DNA of 64,000 bases from NCBI GenBank assembly GCA_030706405.1, contig JAUZOO010000009.1:1-64000 (forward strand), in the 5' to 3' direction. This document shows, piece by piece, positions 18,355 through 25,856 of this stretch. Position numbers and translations under genes: made by a program. The stretch comes from Bacteroidota bacterium. GTDB lineage: Bacteria > Bacteroidota > Bacteroidia > Bacteroidales > JAAUTT01. The first letter of the stretch is position 1, and every line of letters starts with the position of its first letter. Under the pieces are notes generated by a model, which was not told where the DNA came from, made no database searches, and saw only the letters and a program-made list of their open reading frames with translations.

Positions 18355-18786
18355 ATGAAGCATTATTTCCTCAAGTCCTCAGCCCTGCTATTAACGGGGC
18401 TGTTGGTTTTTAGTTGTTCAAATCCGGGACCTTATGTTGATGGTACTTATTTTGGTCTGTCCAAATCGGTTTATAAAAGCGAAAGTTTTTACGGAAAGGT
18501 AATCGTTGTTGTAAAAAACGGGCATATCTTCAATGTCGATTTTAAAATTATGGATTTGGGAAAAAATGAATTGTTTGACGATAAATACGAACGGCATTAC
18601 GCAGGAAACCAAACGTATATCGATCAATGCCGAAATGACTGGAAAGGAGTTCTGTTTTATCCGGTAAAATTAAAGGAGCGTCAGCAAATAGAGCGGGTTG
18701 ATGCGGTGAGTGGGGCAACCTGGTCTTACAATCTGTTTGCCAGTTCGGTAAAGGAAGCTATGAAGAGCGCTTCTGTTAAGAAATGA
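18355..18786 (+). CDS. FMN-binding-domain lipoprotein
   Basis: 143 residues with a lipoprotein signal (lipobox VFSC, Cys21) and one small FMN_bind-like domain. The C-terminal DAVSGATWSYN resembles the flavinylation motif of NqrC/RnfG-type domains, in which the Thr (T122 here) receives FMN covalently from ApbE. This suggests a periplasmic or membrane-anchored one-electron carrier. No ApbE and no partner oxidoreductase are in the window. It follows metF by 52 bp but has no obvious link to methionine synthesis. Confidence 0.7.
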   Translation: MKHYFLKSSALLLTGLLVFSCSNPGPYVDGTYFGLSKSVYKSESFYGKVIVVVKNGHIFNVDFKIMDLGKNELFDDKYERHYAGNQTYIDQCRNDWKGVLFYPVKLKERQQIERVDAVSGATWSYNLFASSVKEAMKSASVKK

Positions 18787-18796
18787 GAAAGTCTTT

Positions 18797-18843
18797 AAAA
18801 TCATTGTCATTCCAGGTTAAGCCCGAAATGACAATGATTTTTT
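18797..18843. terminator. Bidirectional Rho-independent terminator
   Basis: Stem AAAATCATTGTCATT / AATGACAATGATTTT with a 17-nt loop, A-run on one side and T-run on the other. It lies between the convergent FMN-binding lipoprotein and pepD. Confidence 0.88.
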
Positions 18844-18847
18844 GAAG

Positions 18848-20299
18848 TTAAACAGATTTCAATGTTTCTGTTAAGTAAGTCCAGAATTTTTCGACAGACG
18901 GGATGTTAACTTTCTCGTCTGGAGAGTGCGGATTTACAATGGTCGGCCCGAACGATACCATGTCCATTCCTTTGTAAACATCGCCGATGATGCCGCATTC
19001 CAAGCCGGCGTGAATTACATTGACAATAGCTTCTTTCCCAAATTTTTCTTTGTAAACAGTTTTCATCGTCTTTAAAATGGGCGAATCTACATTGGGTTTC
19101 CAGCCCGGATAGCCACCGTCGTGGGTTACTGCTGCGCCCGCCAGTTCAAATACACTGGTCATGGCATTGGCAAGGTCGGTTTTAGCCGATTCGATGGAGC
19201 TGCGCAACAGGCATTTAATTTCGATAGTATTTCCTTCCGATTTAATAATCGCCAGATTGGTTGAGGTTTCCACCACGCCGGGCATGTCACTTTCCATCCG
19301 GATTACGCCGTTTGGGATAACATAAACGGCATTCAAAAGATTGGTTTGTGTAGTTGCATCGAAAATCTTTTCGGGCAACTCTGCAGGTTCGGTTGCGATA
19401 TGAATATTGGGTTCGATGGAACCAAGTTCGTTGGTAAAGAAGCCCTGGAATTCGGCAATTAAGTTAAGAAAAGCCTTTTCGCTGGCTGCTGGGATTACTG
19501 CCGTTACAAACGATTCGCGTGGAATGGCGTTGCGTAGGTTTCCTCCGTCAATGCTGGCAATGCGGAGTCCCAACTCACGACTGGCTTTCCAGAGGACGCG
19601 GTTCATAAGTTTATTGGCATTGCCCCTTCCGAGATGGATATCAACGCCCGAGTGTCCGCCTTTAAGTCCGGTAAGGTTTATTTTGAAGGCTTTGCTTCCG
19701 GCTGGAATGGTTTCGGGTGTGAATGTGAAAACTGCCGAAGTGTTAAGTCCTCCGGCACATCCAATGCAGAGTTCTCCCTCTTCTTCGGAATCGAGGTTGA
19801 TTAGGATGCGGCCTTTGAGCATGTCGCCCTTGAGGTTAAAAGCCCCGGTCATGCCGGTTTCTTCATCGATGGTAAACAGCGCTTCAACAGGGCCGTGATG
19901 CAAATCAGTTGATTCGAGAACCGCTAAAGCTGCCGAAACTCCCATGCCATTGTCAGCGCCGAGCGTTGTGCCGGTAGCCTTAACCCAATCACCGTCGATA
20001 CGTGGCAGGATCGGGTCTTTTTCAAAATCATGAATCGTGGCGCTGTTTTTTTGCGGAACCATATCGAGGTGACCCTGCAATACGATGCCAGGTTTACTCT
20101 CATATCCTTTGGTGGCCGGTTTGCGGATTACCACGTTACCAACTTCGTCGGTAACATATTCGAGATTGTGTTTTTTTGCAAAATCAATTACAAATTCAAC
20201 CGCTTTGGCTTCGTGTTTAGAAGGACGCGGGATATTGCAAAGACTTGCAAAGTTGCTCCACAATGTTTTGGGCGAAAGTTCGTTAATATTGTTTGACAT
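18848..20299 (-). CDS. pepD: Aminoacyl-histidine dipeptidase (peptidase D, M20C)
   Basis: 483 residues, the normal length of PepD, a cytoplasmic di-zinc peptidase that splits Xaa-His dipeptides. Metal and catalytic motifs: H77 and D79 in LQGHLDMVPQ, D116 in LGADNGMGV, E146/E147 in IDEETGMTGAF, a distal Asp in LDSEEEG, and His in IHAGLECG near the C-terminus. The dimerisation lid is inserted in the middle as usual. No signal peptide. Single gene. Confidence 0.95.
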   Translation of the reverse strand: MSNNINELSPKTLWSNFASLCNIPRPSKHEAKAVEFVIDFAKKHNLEYVTDEVGNVVIRKPATKGYESKPGIVLQGHLDMVPQKNSATIHDFEKDPILPRIDGDWVKATGTTLGADNGMGVSAALAVLESTDLHHGPVEALFTIDEETGMTGAFNLKGDMLKGRILINLDSEEEGELCIGCAGGLNTSAVFTFTPETIPAGSKAFKINLTGLKGGHSGVDIHLGRGNANKLMNRVLWKASRELGLRIASIDGGNLRNAIPRESFVTAVIPAASEKAFLNLIAEFQGFFTNELGSIEPNIHIATEPAELPEKIFDATTQTNLLNAVYVIPNGVIRMESDMPGVVETSTNLAIIKSEGNTIEIKCLLRSSIESAKTDLANAMTSVFELAGAAVTHDGGYPGWKPNVDSPILKTMKTVYKEKFGKEAIVNVIHAGLECGIIGDVYKGMDMVSFGPTIVNPHSPDEKVNIPSVEKFWTYLTETLKSV

Positions 20300-20446
20300 A
20301 TTATTTCATTTAGTTAAAATCAGCCTTAAAAGTACCTTTTAATAGGCATTTTGGAACTGATTGTGGTCATGTTTTTACAAAAGGATGAAACAAATATTTG
20401 GAAGAGAACCCGTCCGGTTTCAAAAAACTGACGGGTTTGCCATTGT

Positions 20447-21400
20447 TTAGGGTATTGATAACACAATCTTTCCACGGGTATGGCCGGTTTCAATGAGTTC
20501 ATGAGCTTTTGCGGTTTCTTCGAGGGGGAGGATGGTGTTAAGATGAGTTTTTAATTTATGAGAATTTAGCATGGTAGCCAATTGCTCCAGTTGCAGGGAG
20601 TTGGGCTCGACAAAATGATACGCAAACTGAATTTTTAACGAGGCAACAAGAGCCGGATTGGCTTGCCCCGCAATGGAAACCAGTGTTCCTCCTGGTTTTA
20701 CGCAGTAATGTGCTCTGGATAGTGTTGTTCCGCCGGAGCAGTCGAAAACCAGATCGGCCTTTTCTGGTACCAGCGCATTAAACCGTTCAACCCAGTCTTC
20801 CTGATCGTAGTTTAACGCCTCGTCGGCCCCCAATTCTTTGAGATAGGCGGCGTTCGAACTTCCGGCAAGGGCTATTATCTGCGTTTCGGCAATCCTGGCC
20901 ATTTGAACGGCCATTGACCCAACGCCTCCCGAAGCTCCAAGGATTAATACCACCTGTTTTTCGCATATTTTTCCTTTTTCGTACAAGGCCTGATAGGCTG
21001 TAAGCCCCGTCAGCGGTACGGATGCGGATTCTTCAAAAGTGAGCGATTGCGGCATGGAGGCCAGGTAACTTTCCGGAAGGGAAATATATTCGGCATACGT
21101 GCCATTCTCCACAAATGGTCGGCGGGCATACGCATAAACGTTGTCGCCAACGGCAAAACGCCGGGCGCTATGACCGGTTTCTTCCACTACTCCGGCCATA
21201 TCCCAGCCAAGGATGAGCGGAAAATGATGGGGAAACATCTTGGCCAGATGACCTTCGCGAATGTGCCGGTCGACCGGATTTATGCTTGCTGCCCTGATGC
21301 GCACCAGTACTTCGCCTTCTTTTACTTCGGGTTTGGGAAAGTCCTCGGAATACAGGAGCTTGTCCCTTCCTCCGAATTCGTTGATATAAACTGCTTTCAT
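20447..21400 (-). CDS. NADP-dependent quinone-oxidoreductase-like MDR enzyme
   Basis: 317 residues of the zinc-free medium-chain dehydrogenase/reductase family. GroES-like N-terminus (ASINPVDRHIREG, GWDMAGVVEE) and a Rossmann fold with LGASGGVGSMAVQMA. It ends in TGHTRGKIVLSIP, typical of this subfamily. It presumably reduces quinones or enones with NADPH; the substrate is unknown. Confidence 0.85.
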   Translation of the reverse strand: MKAVYINEFGGRDKLLYSEDFPKPEVKEGEVLVRIRAASINPVDRHIREGHLAKMFPHHFPLILGWDMAGVVEETGHSARRFAVGDNVYAYARRPFVENGTYAEYISLPESYLASMPQSLTFEESASVPLTGLTAYQALYEKGKICEKQVVLILGASGGVGSMAVQMARIAETQIIALAGSSNAAYLKELGADEALNYDQEDWVERFNALVPEKADLVFDCSGGTTLSRAHYCVKPGGTLVSIAGQANPALVASLKIQFAYHFVEPNSLQLEQLATMLNSHKLKTHLNTILPLEETAKAHELIETGHTRGKIVLSIP

Positions 21401-21460
21401 GGGTTGATGTTTTATAGGGAATAAGATTAAAACAGTTTGATGTTCAATAAGTTAAAAAAA

Positions 21461-21817
21461 TTATTCAGATTTAAATTTTATAAACCGGCTTTTATATAAT
21501 TCAGAAAGGTATTTGGTAACCCGTTCTTCCATAAAATTAGCCGGTTTTTCCTGAATAACCAAAGAGTCTGCTAACTCATTGCAAATTACTTCAACAGTTC
21601 GTTTTCCGTCGATGAGTATCCAGACCATACTTCCGGTTTCATCGAGGCGGATGTGGAAATGAGTTGATTTACGTTTGGGTATCAGCCATTTTCGCAGAGT
21701 CTCGCTCTTAAATTTTGGAACCAGCAGGGTGACGATTCCTTCGGTTTGGGTAAACTCTTTTACCGTCTGTTCCGGAATCATGGTGAGGAAGTTTTGCGTT
21801 TTACGTTTGGTAAACAT
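21461..21817 (-). CDS. PqqD-family peptide-binding-like protein
   Basis: 118 residues. The central LDETGSMVWILIDGKRTVEVICNEL matches the PqqD signature (hydrophobic-D-x-x-x-x-hydrophobic-W-x-x-hydrophobic-D-G-x-R-T). PqqD proteins bind RiPP precursor peptides, but stand-alone copies like this one are common in Bacteroidota without a neighbouring radical-SAM enzyme, and none is seen here. A start at the second Met (codon 13) is also possible. Confidence 0.7.
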   Translation of the reverse strand: MFTKRKTQNFLTMIPEQTVKEFTQTEGIVTLLVPKFKSETLRKWLIPKRKSTHFHIRLDETGSMVWILIDGKRTVEVICNELADSLVIQEKPANFMEERVTKYLSELYKSRFIKFKSE

Positions 21818-21827
21818 TATTAAGTAT

Positions 21828-21869
21828 TTACGAATTACGAATTACGAATTACGAATTACGAATTACGAA
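21828..21869. repeat. Heptamer array TTACGAA x6
   Basis: Six perfect head-to-tail copies of TTACGAA immediately upstream of the PqqD-like gene. The same heptamer in reverse orientation forms a longer array at 40095. Antisense translation of such arrays gives NYELRITN-like junk peptides. Confidence 0.97.
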
Positions 21870-21880
21870 TTTTTTTATTA

Positions 21881-22294
21881 TCAATTGGTTGAAATTTTTT
21901 GGAGGGCTTCGGATACTTTTTCCCTGTAATTTTCAGGAGAATCGATGGTGACGGCTGCCGTATAATATAACATGGCGTTAAAGCCTTTGGTATCGCCGCT
22001 TTGGCGGAAGTCGGTGCGCAGCGCAATGATTGGCAATCCTTTGGCATACGCATAGCCACATTCCCAGCAGGTGCCACTGTCGGCATCGGCGCCGTCGAGG
22101 ATGGCAAGCACTACCGATGAGGTGTTGATTCCATTTTCGCAGGTCTCGAAAATCTCGCGGCCTTCTTTGCCCCGACATTCGTTTTGCGGAAGGAAAACCT
22201 TGTAACCCAGCGATATTAAATAATCACAAAGACGTTGGTTGAATTCGATTTCGGCCAGCGAAAACAATGGTCCGGCAAGATAAATTTGGTTCAT
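21881..22294 (-). CDS. Nucleoside 2-deoxyribosyltransferase-like protein
   Basis: 137 residues. YLAGPLFS at the N-terminus and ILDGADADSGTCWECGYA (catalytic Glu78) match the nucleoside 2-deoxyribosyltransferase family, which exchanges bases on deoxynucleosides or hydrolyses deoxynucleotides for salvage. Divergent from cbiX. Substrate not determined. Confidence 0.85.
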   Translation of the reverse strand: MNQIYLAGPLFSLAEIEFNQRLCDYLISLGYKVFLPQNECRGKEGREIFETCENGINTSSVVLAILDGADADSGTCWECGYAYAKGLPIIALRTDFRQSGDTKGFNAMLYYTAAVTIDSPENYREKVSEALQKISTN

Positions 22295-22412
22295 GTTTGG
22301 ATATAATTTTTAAACTAATGTAATGAAATTATTGATGCATGTACGATTTCAATAAATGCCATAAAGATAAATTACCTTACTTTTGTTTCCTCCGGAATTA
22401 TATTTCGGTTCG

Positions 22413-22420
22413 TAATTTTG
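22413..22420 (+). promoter_or_regulatory. Candidate -7 element for cbiX
   Basis: TAATTTTG matches TAnnTTTG and lies 26 bases before the cbiX start, implying a short leader. The -33 element is unclear. Confidence 0.42.
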
Positions 22421-22445
22421 TCTAATCAATAGCTTTTTTAAAGAT

Positions 22446-22814
22446 ATGAAAAAAGTAGCGGTACTTATTGTTGGTCACGGGAGTAAATCGGCGGCTGCGG
22501 TTAAGGATTTTGAAGGTATTGTGGAATGTGTCCGTGCAAAGGGCGAATACGAAACGGTACTTGGCGCCCACATGGAACTTGCCTCGCCAAGTATTCAGGA
22601 GTCGGTAGATGCGCTTTATGCTGAGCAGTACCGCGAAATTATCGTTGTTCCGTATTTTTTGTACGAAGGCAATCACATCCGGTTCGATATACCTGAAATT
22701 CTTCAGGAAATCCAGAAGAAATATCCTGACCTGATCTTTAAATTTGCCCGTCACATTGGCGTTGAGCCTTCCATGGCCGATATTTTGATAAGGCGTGCGA
22801 AAGAAATGGAATAG
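22446..22814 (+). CDS. cbiX: Small-form sirohydrochlorin chelatase (CbiX-S type)
   Basis: Inserts Co2+ into sirohydrochlorin at the start of the anaerobic B12 route; related proteins can insert Fe2+ for sirohaem. Only 122 residues, about half of long CbiX and the size of the homodimeric short form. Metal-handling histidines H11 (LIVGHGSKS) and H77 (FLYEGNHIRFDIP) are present. It lies upstream of the riboswitch with its own apparent promoter, so it is probably not repressed together with the corrin genes. No separate sirohaem ferrochelatase is seen in the window. Confidence 0.9.
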   Translation: MKKVAVLIVGHGSKSAAAVKDFEGIVECVRAKGEYETVLGAHMELASPSIQESVDALYAEQYREIIVVPYFLYEGNHIRFDIPEILQEIQKKYPDLIFKFARHIGVEPSMADILIRRAKEME

Positions 22815-22921
22815 ATTTAAATTCAAAGATTCCAAAATTCAGGATTCAGAGTTACAGGTTACTTAATCACTTAATAGCATAATCACTTAATTACTTTTTT
22901 CATATTGTCCGAAAAAACGGT
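22815..22921. repeat. Degenerate short repeats after cbiX
   Basis: The gap between cbiX and the riboswitch promoter contains near-repeats of GATTC/AATTC (22822-22850), then an array of acttaat-type units (22859-22894). The same unit recurs in other spacers of the cluster. No gene. Confidence 0.6.
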
Positions 22922-22929
22922 TATGTTTG
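22922..22929 (+). promoter_or_regulatory. Candidate -7 element of the cobalamin operon
   Basis: TATGTTTG matches TAnnTTTG. A transcript would start about 7 bases later, just before the 5' arm of the riboswitch closing stem, which supports the assignment. A TTG at 22905 is at a sub-optimal spacing for the -33 box. Confidence 0.5.
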
Positions 22930-22940
22930 CCGGACATTTT

Positions 22941-23085
22941 GATTGTGTATTTCAATGGAAGTGAGGTGAAAATCCTCCACGATCCCGTCACTGTAAAGGG
23001 GGACGATTCTGCAATAAGTCACTGGCAATGGCCGGGAAGGCGCAGAAAAGGAAGAACCAAAGTCAGGAAACATTGGTACGCAATT
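22941..23085 (+). ncRNA. Cobalamin (AdoCbl/B12) riboswitch aptamer
   Basis: The conserved blocks occur in order: GTGAAAATCCTCCAC, then CCCGTCACTGTAA, then AAGTCACTGGCAATG, GGGAAGG, and the B12-box-like AAGTCAGGAAAC at 23060-23071. A closing stem is formed by ATTGTGTA (22942-22949) and TACGCAAT (23077-23084). It precedes the cobalt transporter genes and should switch the operon off when B12 is plentiful. Confidence 0.93.
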
Positions 23086-23091
23086 CTTTAA

Positions 23092-23189
23092 ATATTCAAA
23101 CTTCGAGGAAAGAGTTCGAATATACTGCCGCACCAACAATCACTTGTAAATTGCACAGTATCTTGCTCTTTTCCGTTTAACGCGGAAAA
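23092..23189 (+). promoter_or_regulatory. Riboswitch expression platform with RBS-sequestering hairpin
   Basis: Two hairpins follow the aptamer. The first (23092-23123: ATATTC-a-AACT / AGTT-c-GAATAT) is a candidate partner for the aptamer kissing loop. The second (23169-23189: TTTTCCG / CGGAAAA, seven-base loop) ends three bases before the cbiM ATG and buries the only purine-rich ribosome-binding candidate. This suggests control of translation rather than termination; there is no T-run terminator. Confidence 0.55.
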
Positions 23190-23192
23190 CAG

Positions 23193-23969
23193 ATGTTATC
23201 ATCACTGGTTGAAAAAAAGAAGCGCCATCTCTGGTGTTTGTTATTGTTGCTGGTAGCCCCGCATCCATTGTGGGCCATGCACATTGCCGAAGGCTTCCTT
23301 CCCCTTCCCTGGTGTATCTCGTGGTACATCGTCATCATTCCTTTTTTGCTTGCCGGACTTTATTCCATCAGGAAAAAGATTCGCCATAATCCCCGCATAC
23401 GGTTGTTGCTTGGCATTGCCGGCGGACTGACTTTTTTGTTGTCGGCCCTGAAACTGCCATCGATAACCGGAAGCTGTTCGCACATGACCGGTACCGGACT
23501 GGGCGCTGTTCTTTTTGGGCCCTTTGTGATGACGGTGGTGGGTATGATTGTTCTTTTGTTTCAGGCATTACTGATGGCTCATGGCGGGATTACCACGCTG
23601 GGTGCCAATACTTTTTCGATGGCTGTAGCCGGACCGCTTGTAGCTTACATGGTTTACAAGGTTTTGGCCGGATTGAAAAGTCCACAATGGCTGTCGGTTT
23701 TTATGGCAGCATTCCTGTCCGACCTGGCAACTTATGCGGTTACTGCCGGTCAGTTGGCCTGGGCTTTTCCCGGTGATGGCGGAGTAATGGCTTCTTTTGT
23801 GAAGTTTATCACTGTTTTTGCCTATACACAGTTGCCTTTGGCAGTTATCGAAGGCGTGATTTCGGTGGGCGTTTTTAACTTCCTGCAAAATCATAGCATC
23901 GAGGAACTTAAATCCCTTTCGGTAGTTAAACCCGTCTCAGCCCAATCGACATGCGAACCCGAAAAGTAA
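23193..23969 (+). CDS. cbiM: Cobalt ECF transporter substrate-binding membrane protein CbiM
   Basis: S-component of the Co2+ importer. 258 residues: a signal peptide (1-28, ending PLWA) followed by MHIAEGFLP, the N-terminus that in mature CbiM/NikM folds in to bind the metal through Met1-His2. Six to seven membrane segments follow, with SCSHMTGTGLGAVLFGP, and a second metal-site region MAHGGITTLGANTFSM. First gene after the riboswitch. Overlaps cbiN by 19 nt. Confidence 0.95.
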   Translation: MLSSLVEKKKRHLWCLLLLLVAPHPLWAMHIAEGFLPLPWCISWYIVIIPFLLAGLYSIRKKIRHNPRIRLLLGIAGGLTFLLSALKLPSITGSCSHMTGTGLGAVLFGPFVMTVVGMIVLLFQALLMAHGGITTLGANTFSMAVAGPLVAYMVYKVLAGLKSPQWLSVFMAAFLSDLATYAVTAGQLAWAFPGDGGVMASFVKFITVFAYTQLPLAVIEGVISVGVFNFLQNHSIEELKSLSVVKPVSAQSTCEPEK

Positions 23970-24250
23970 CTTATATCGCTGGCGGGGCGTTGCTCTGCAT
24001 TGCTTTGGTGGCCATTCCGTTGACGGTTAAAAAAGAAGCCGGGTTTACCGGAACCGACGATAAGGCCAAAGATGCCATTGCTCAAACCAATCCTCATTAT
24101 AAACCCTGGGCGTCGAATTTCATGCCGACGTTTAGCGATGAGGTGTCGTCGATGTTTTTTGCATTACAGGCGGCCATCGGTGCCGGAATTATTGGCTATG
24201 GGCTTGGTTATCTGCGTGGTTCGAAACGAAAAGATTCCGGTAATAAATGA
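23951..24250 (+). CDS. cbiN: Cobalt ECF transporter auxiliary protein CbiN
   Basis: 99 residues with two membrane segments (about 7-24 and 68-88) and a periplasmic loop containing FTGTDDKAKDAI, as in CbiN, which helps load cobalt onto CbiM. Translation overlaps both cbiM and cbiQ, indicating coupling. Confidence 0.9.
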   Translation: MRTRKVTYIAGGALLCIALVAIPLTVKKEAGFTGTDDKAKDAIAQTNPHYKPWASNFMPTFSDEVSSMFFALQAAIGAGIIGYGLGYLRGSKRKDSGNK

Positions 24251-25029
24251 TGCTCAACCCTCATATCGGACTTGATAATAAGGCGGGTGATGTTCATCCT
24301 GCATTAAAATTGTGGTTTGTATTGCTGGCTATGGTGGCCGGATTGCTTTCCCAATCGCTGGTGTTTTCGGCTATATTGCTCGTTGTCTGTGGCCTTGTTT
24401 CTGTTTGGTTTTCGGGCATCCGTGCCGGGCAATATCTTCGCTGGTTGTTCATCCCGTTTTTCTTTATACTCTTTGGGGTGATTACCATTGCCATAGAAAT
24501 TCATTCTTCTAAAAATCCGTCGATTATCAGCATACACCTTTTAAATTCATATCTGGAAGTCAGTCAACCTTCTTTAATGAAGGCTTTGTTGTTGTTAACC
24601 AAAAGTTTATCGGTAACAGCTTTGTTTTTTATGCTGATTTTAACCACACCGGTTTACGACCTGATTGCAGTAATCCGTGGCAAGCGCAGCTCGTTGTTTG
24701 TCGAATTAGTTATGCTGATTTACAGACAGATATTTGTGATTTCGGAAGTCGCCGCGAACATCCGTACTGCCCAGCAAACGCGGTTGGCTTATCAGGGCTT
24801 CGGAAGCTCGGTGCAGTCTTATGTTCAGCTCATATCGCGGACGTTCGTGTTGTCGTTTAGGCGTTCGTCCGACATGTACAATGCCATGGAATCTCGTTGT
24901 TTCGACGGTGAAATAAATATGCTTCCCCGTAAATTCATTTGGAAAACGCAATATATTGTGATTGCAGTTTCAGCAGAAATCCTGCTTTGGGGCTCGTGGT
25001 GTTTAACCAGTAAATTGGGTGTATTATGA
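24247..25029 (+). CDS. cbiQ: Cobalt ECF transporter transmembrane protein CbiQ
   Basis: 260 residues. T-component with four to five hydrophobic segments in the first half and the coupling-helix region containing AQQTRLAYQGF and RRSSDMYNAMESRCFDG, matching the ARG-type motifs that contact the ATPase. Four-base overlaps with cbiN and cbiO. Confidence 0.93.
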   Translation: MMLNPHIGLDNKAGDVHPALKLWFVLLAMVAGLLSQSLVFSAILLVVCGLVSVWFSGIRAGQYLRWLFIPFFFILFGVITIAIEIHSSKNPSIISIHLLNSYLEVSQPSLMKALLLLTKSLSVTALFFMLILTTPVYDLIAVIRGKRSSLFVELVMLIYRQIFVISEVAANIRTAQQTRLAYQGFGSSVQSYVQLISRTFVLSFRRSSDMYNAMESRCFDGEINMLPRKFIWKTQYIVIAVSAEILLWGSWCLTSKLGVL

Positions 25030-25856
25030 GTTCCGCGGTTATTGAACTGAAAAATTTAACCTTTCGCTATGCCGATGGCACAAGGGCGCTCGATAATATC
25101 GACCTGTCGTTGCCTTACGGGGCGCGGGTGGCTTTTTTGGGAAGCAATGGTGCCGGTAAATCTACTTTATTTTCAATACTTAACGGAGTTTTAAAACCTT
25201 CTGGCGGAGAATATTTCCGGAATGGAAAACTCCAGAAATTTGACCGAAAAAGTCTCTTTGAACTCCGTAAGGAAGTCGGGGTTGTTTTTCAGGAGCCTGA
25301 TAACCAGATTTTTTCGGCTAATGTATATGAAGAAGTTTCGTTTGGCCCGATGAACCTGAAACTGCCTGCCGATGAGGTTCACCGCCGCGTGCAAAAGTCG
25401 CTGGCCGATACCGGTGTGGAAGAATTCAGCCATAAACCGGCCCATCTGCTAAGTTATGGACAGAAAAAACGGGTGACGATTGCTTCGGTACTGTCGATGG
25501 AGCCATCGGTGCTGGTGCTCGACGAACCGGCTTCCGGCCTCGACCCGCAGCATTCCAACGAAATTGTGGAGTTACTCACAGCCCTTAACCATCAGGGTAA
25601 AACCATATTAATGTCCACGCACAACGTAAACCTGGCATACGCCTGGGCCGACTGGCTGGTGGTGATGCATAAAGGAACGGTGCTGGCATCGGGCAATCCG
25701 CTCGAATTGTTTAAAGACAAGGTGTTGATGCGTAACGCCGGTCTCGATATTCCCGTCGTGCTTGAAGTTTACGAACGGATTAGCCGTTTCTTCCCCGAAC
25801 GCGAAGTGCCGGTTTCGAAGCCTGAGCTTTTAAAAATGTTGGAGGAACTGTCATGA
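25026..25856 (+). CDS. cbiO: Cobalt ECF transporter ATPase CbiO
   Basis: 276 residues. Complete ABC ATPase: Walker A GSNGAGKST (39-47), Q-loop VVFQEPDNQ, signature LSYGQKKR, Walker B VLVLDEPASGLD and switch His in STHNVNLA. It energises cobalt uptake with CbiMNQ. The four-base overlap with cbiA couples transport to corrin synthesis. Confidence 0.96.
   Translation: MSSAVIELKNLTFRYADGTRALDNIDLSLPYGARVAFLGSNGAGKSTLFSILNGVLKPSGGEYFRNGKLQKFDRKSLFELRKEVGVVFQEPDNQIFSANVYEEVSFGPMNLKLPADEVHRRVQKSLADTGVEEFSHKPAHLLSYGQKKRVTIASVLSMEPSVLVLDEPASGLDPQHSNEIVELLTALNHQGKTILMSTHNVNLAYAWADWLVVMHKGTVLASGNPLELFKDKVLMRNAGLDIPVVLEVYERISRFFPEREVPVSKPELLKMLEELS

Noticed and set aside
22815-23192. Minus-strand gene over the riboswitch (72-codon frame)
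   Set aside because: Conserved aptamer blocks explain the sequence; the peptide has no protein-like features.
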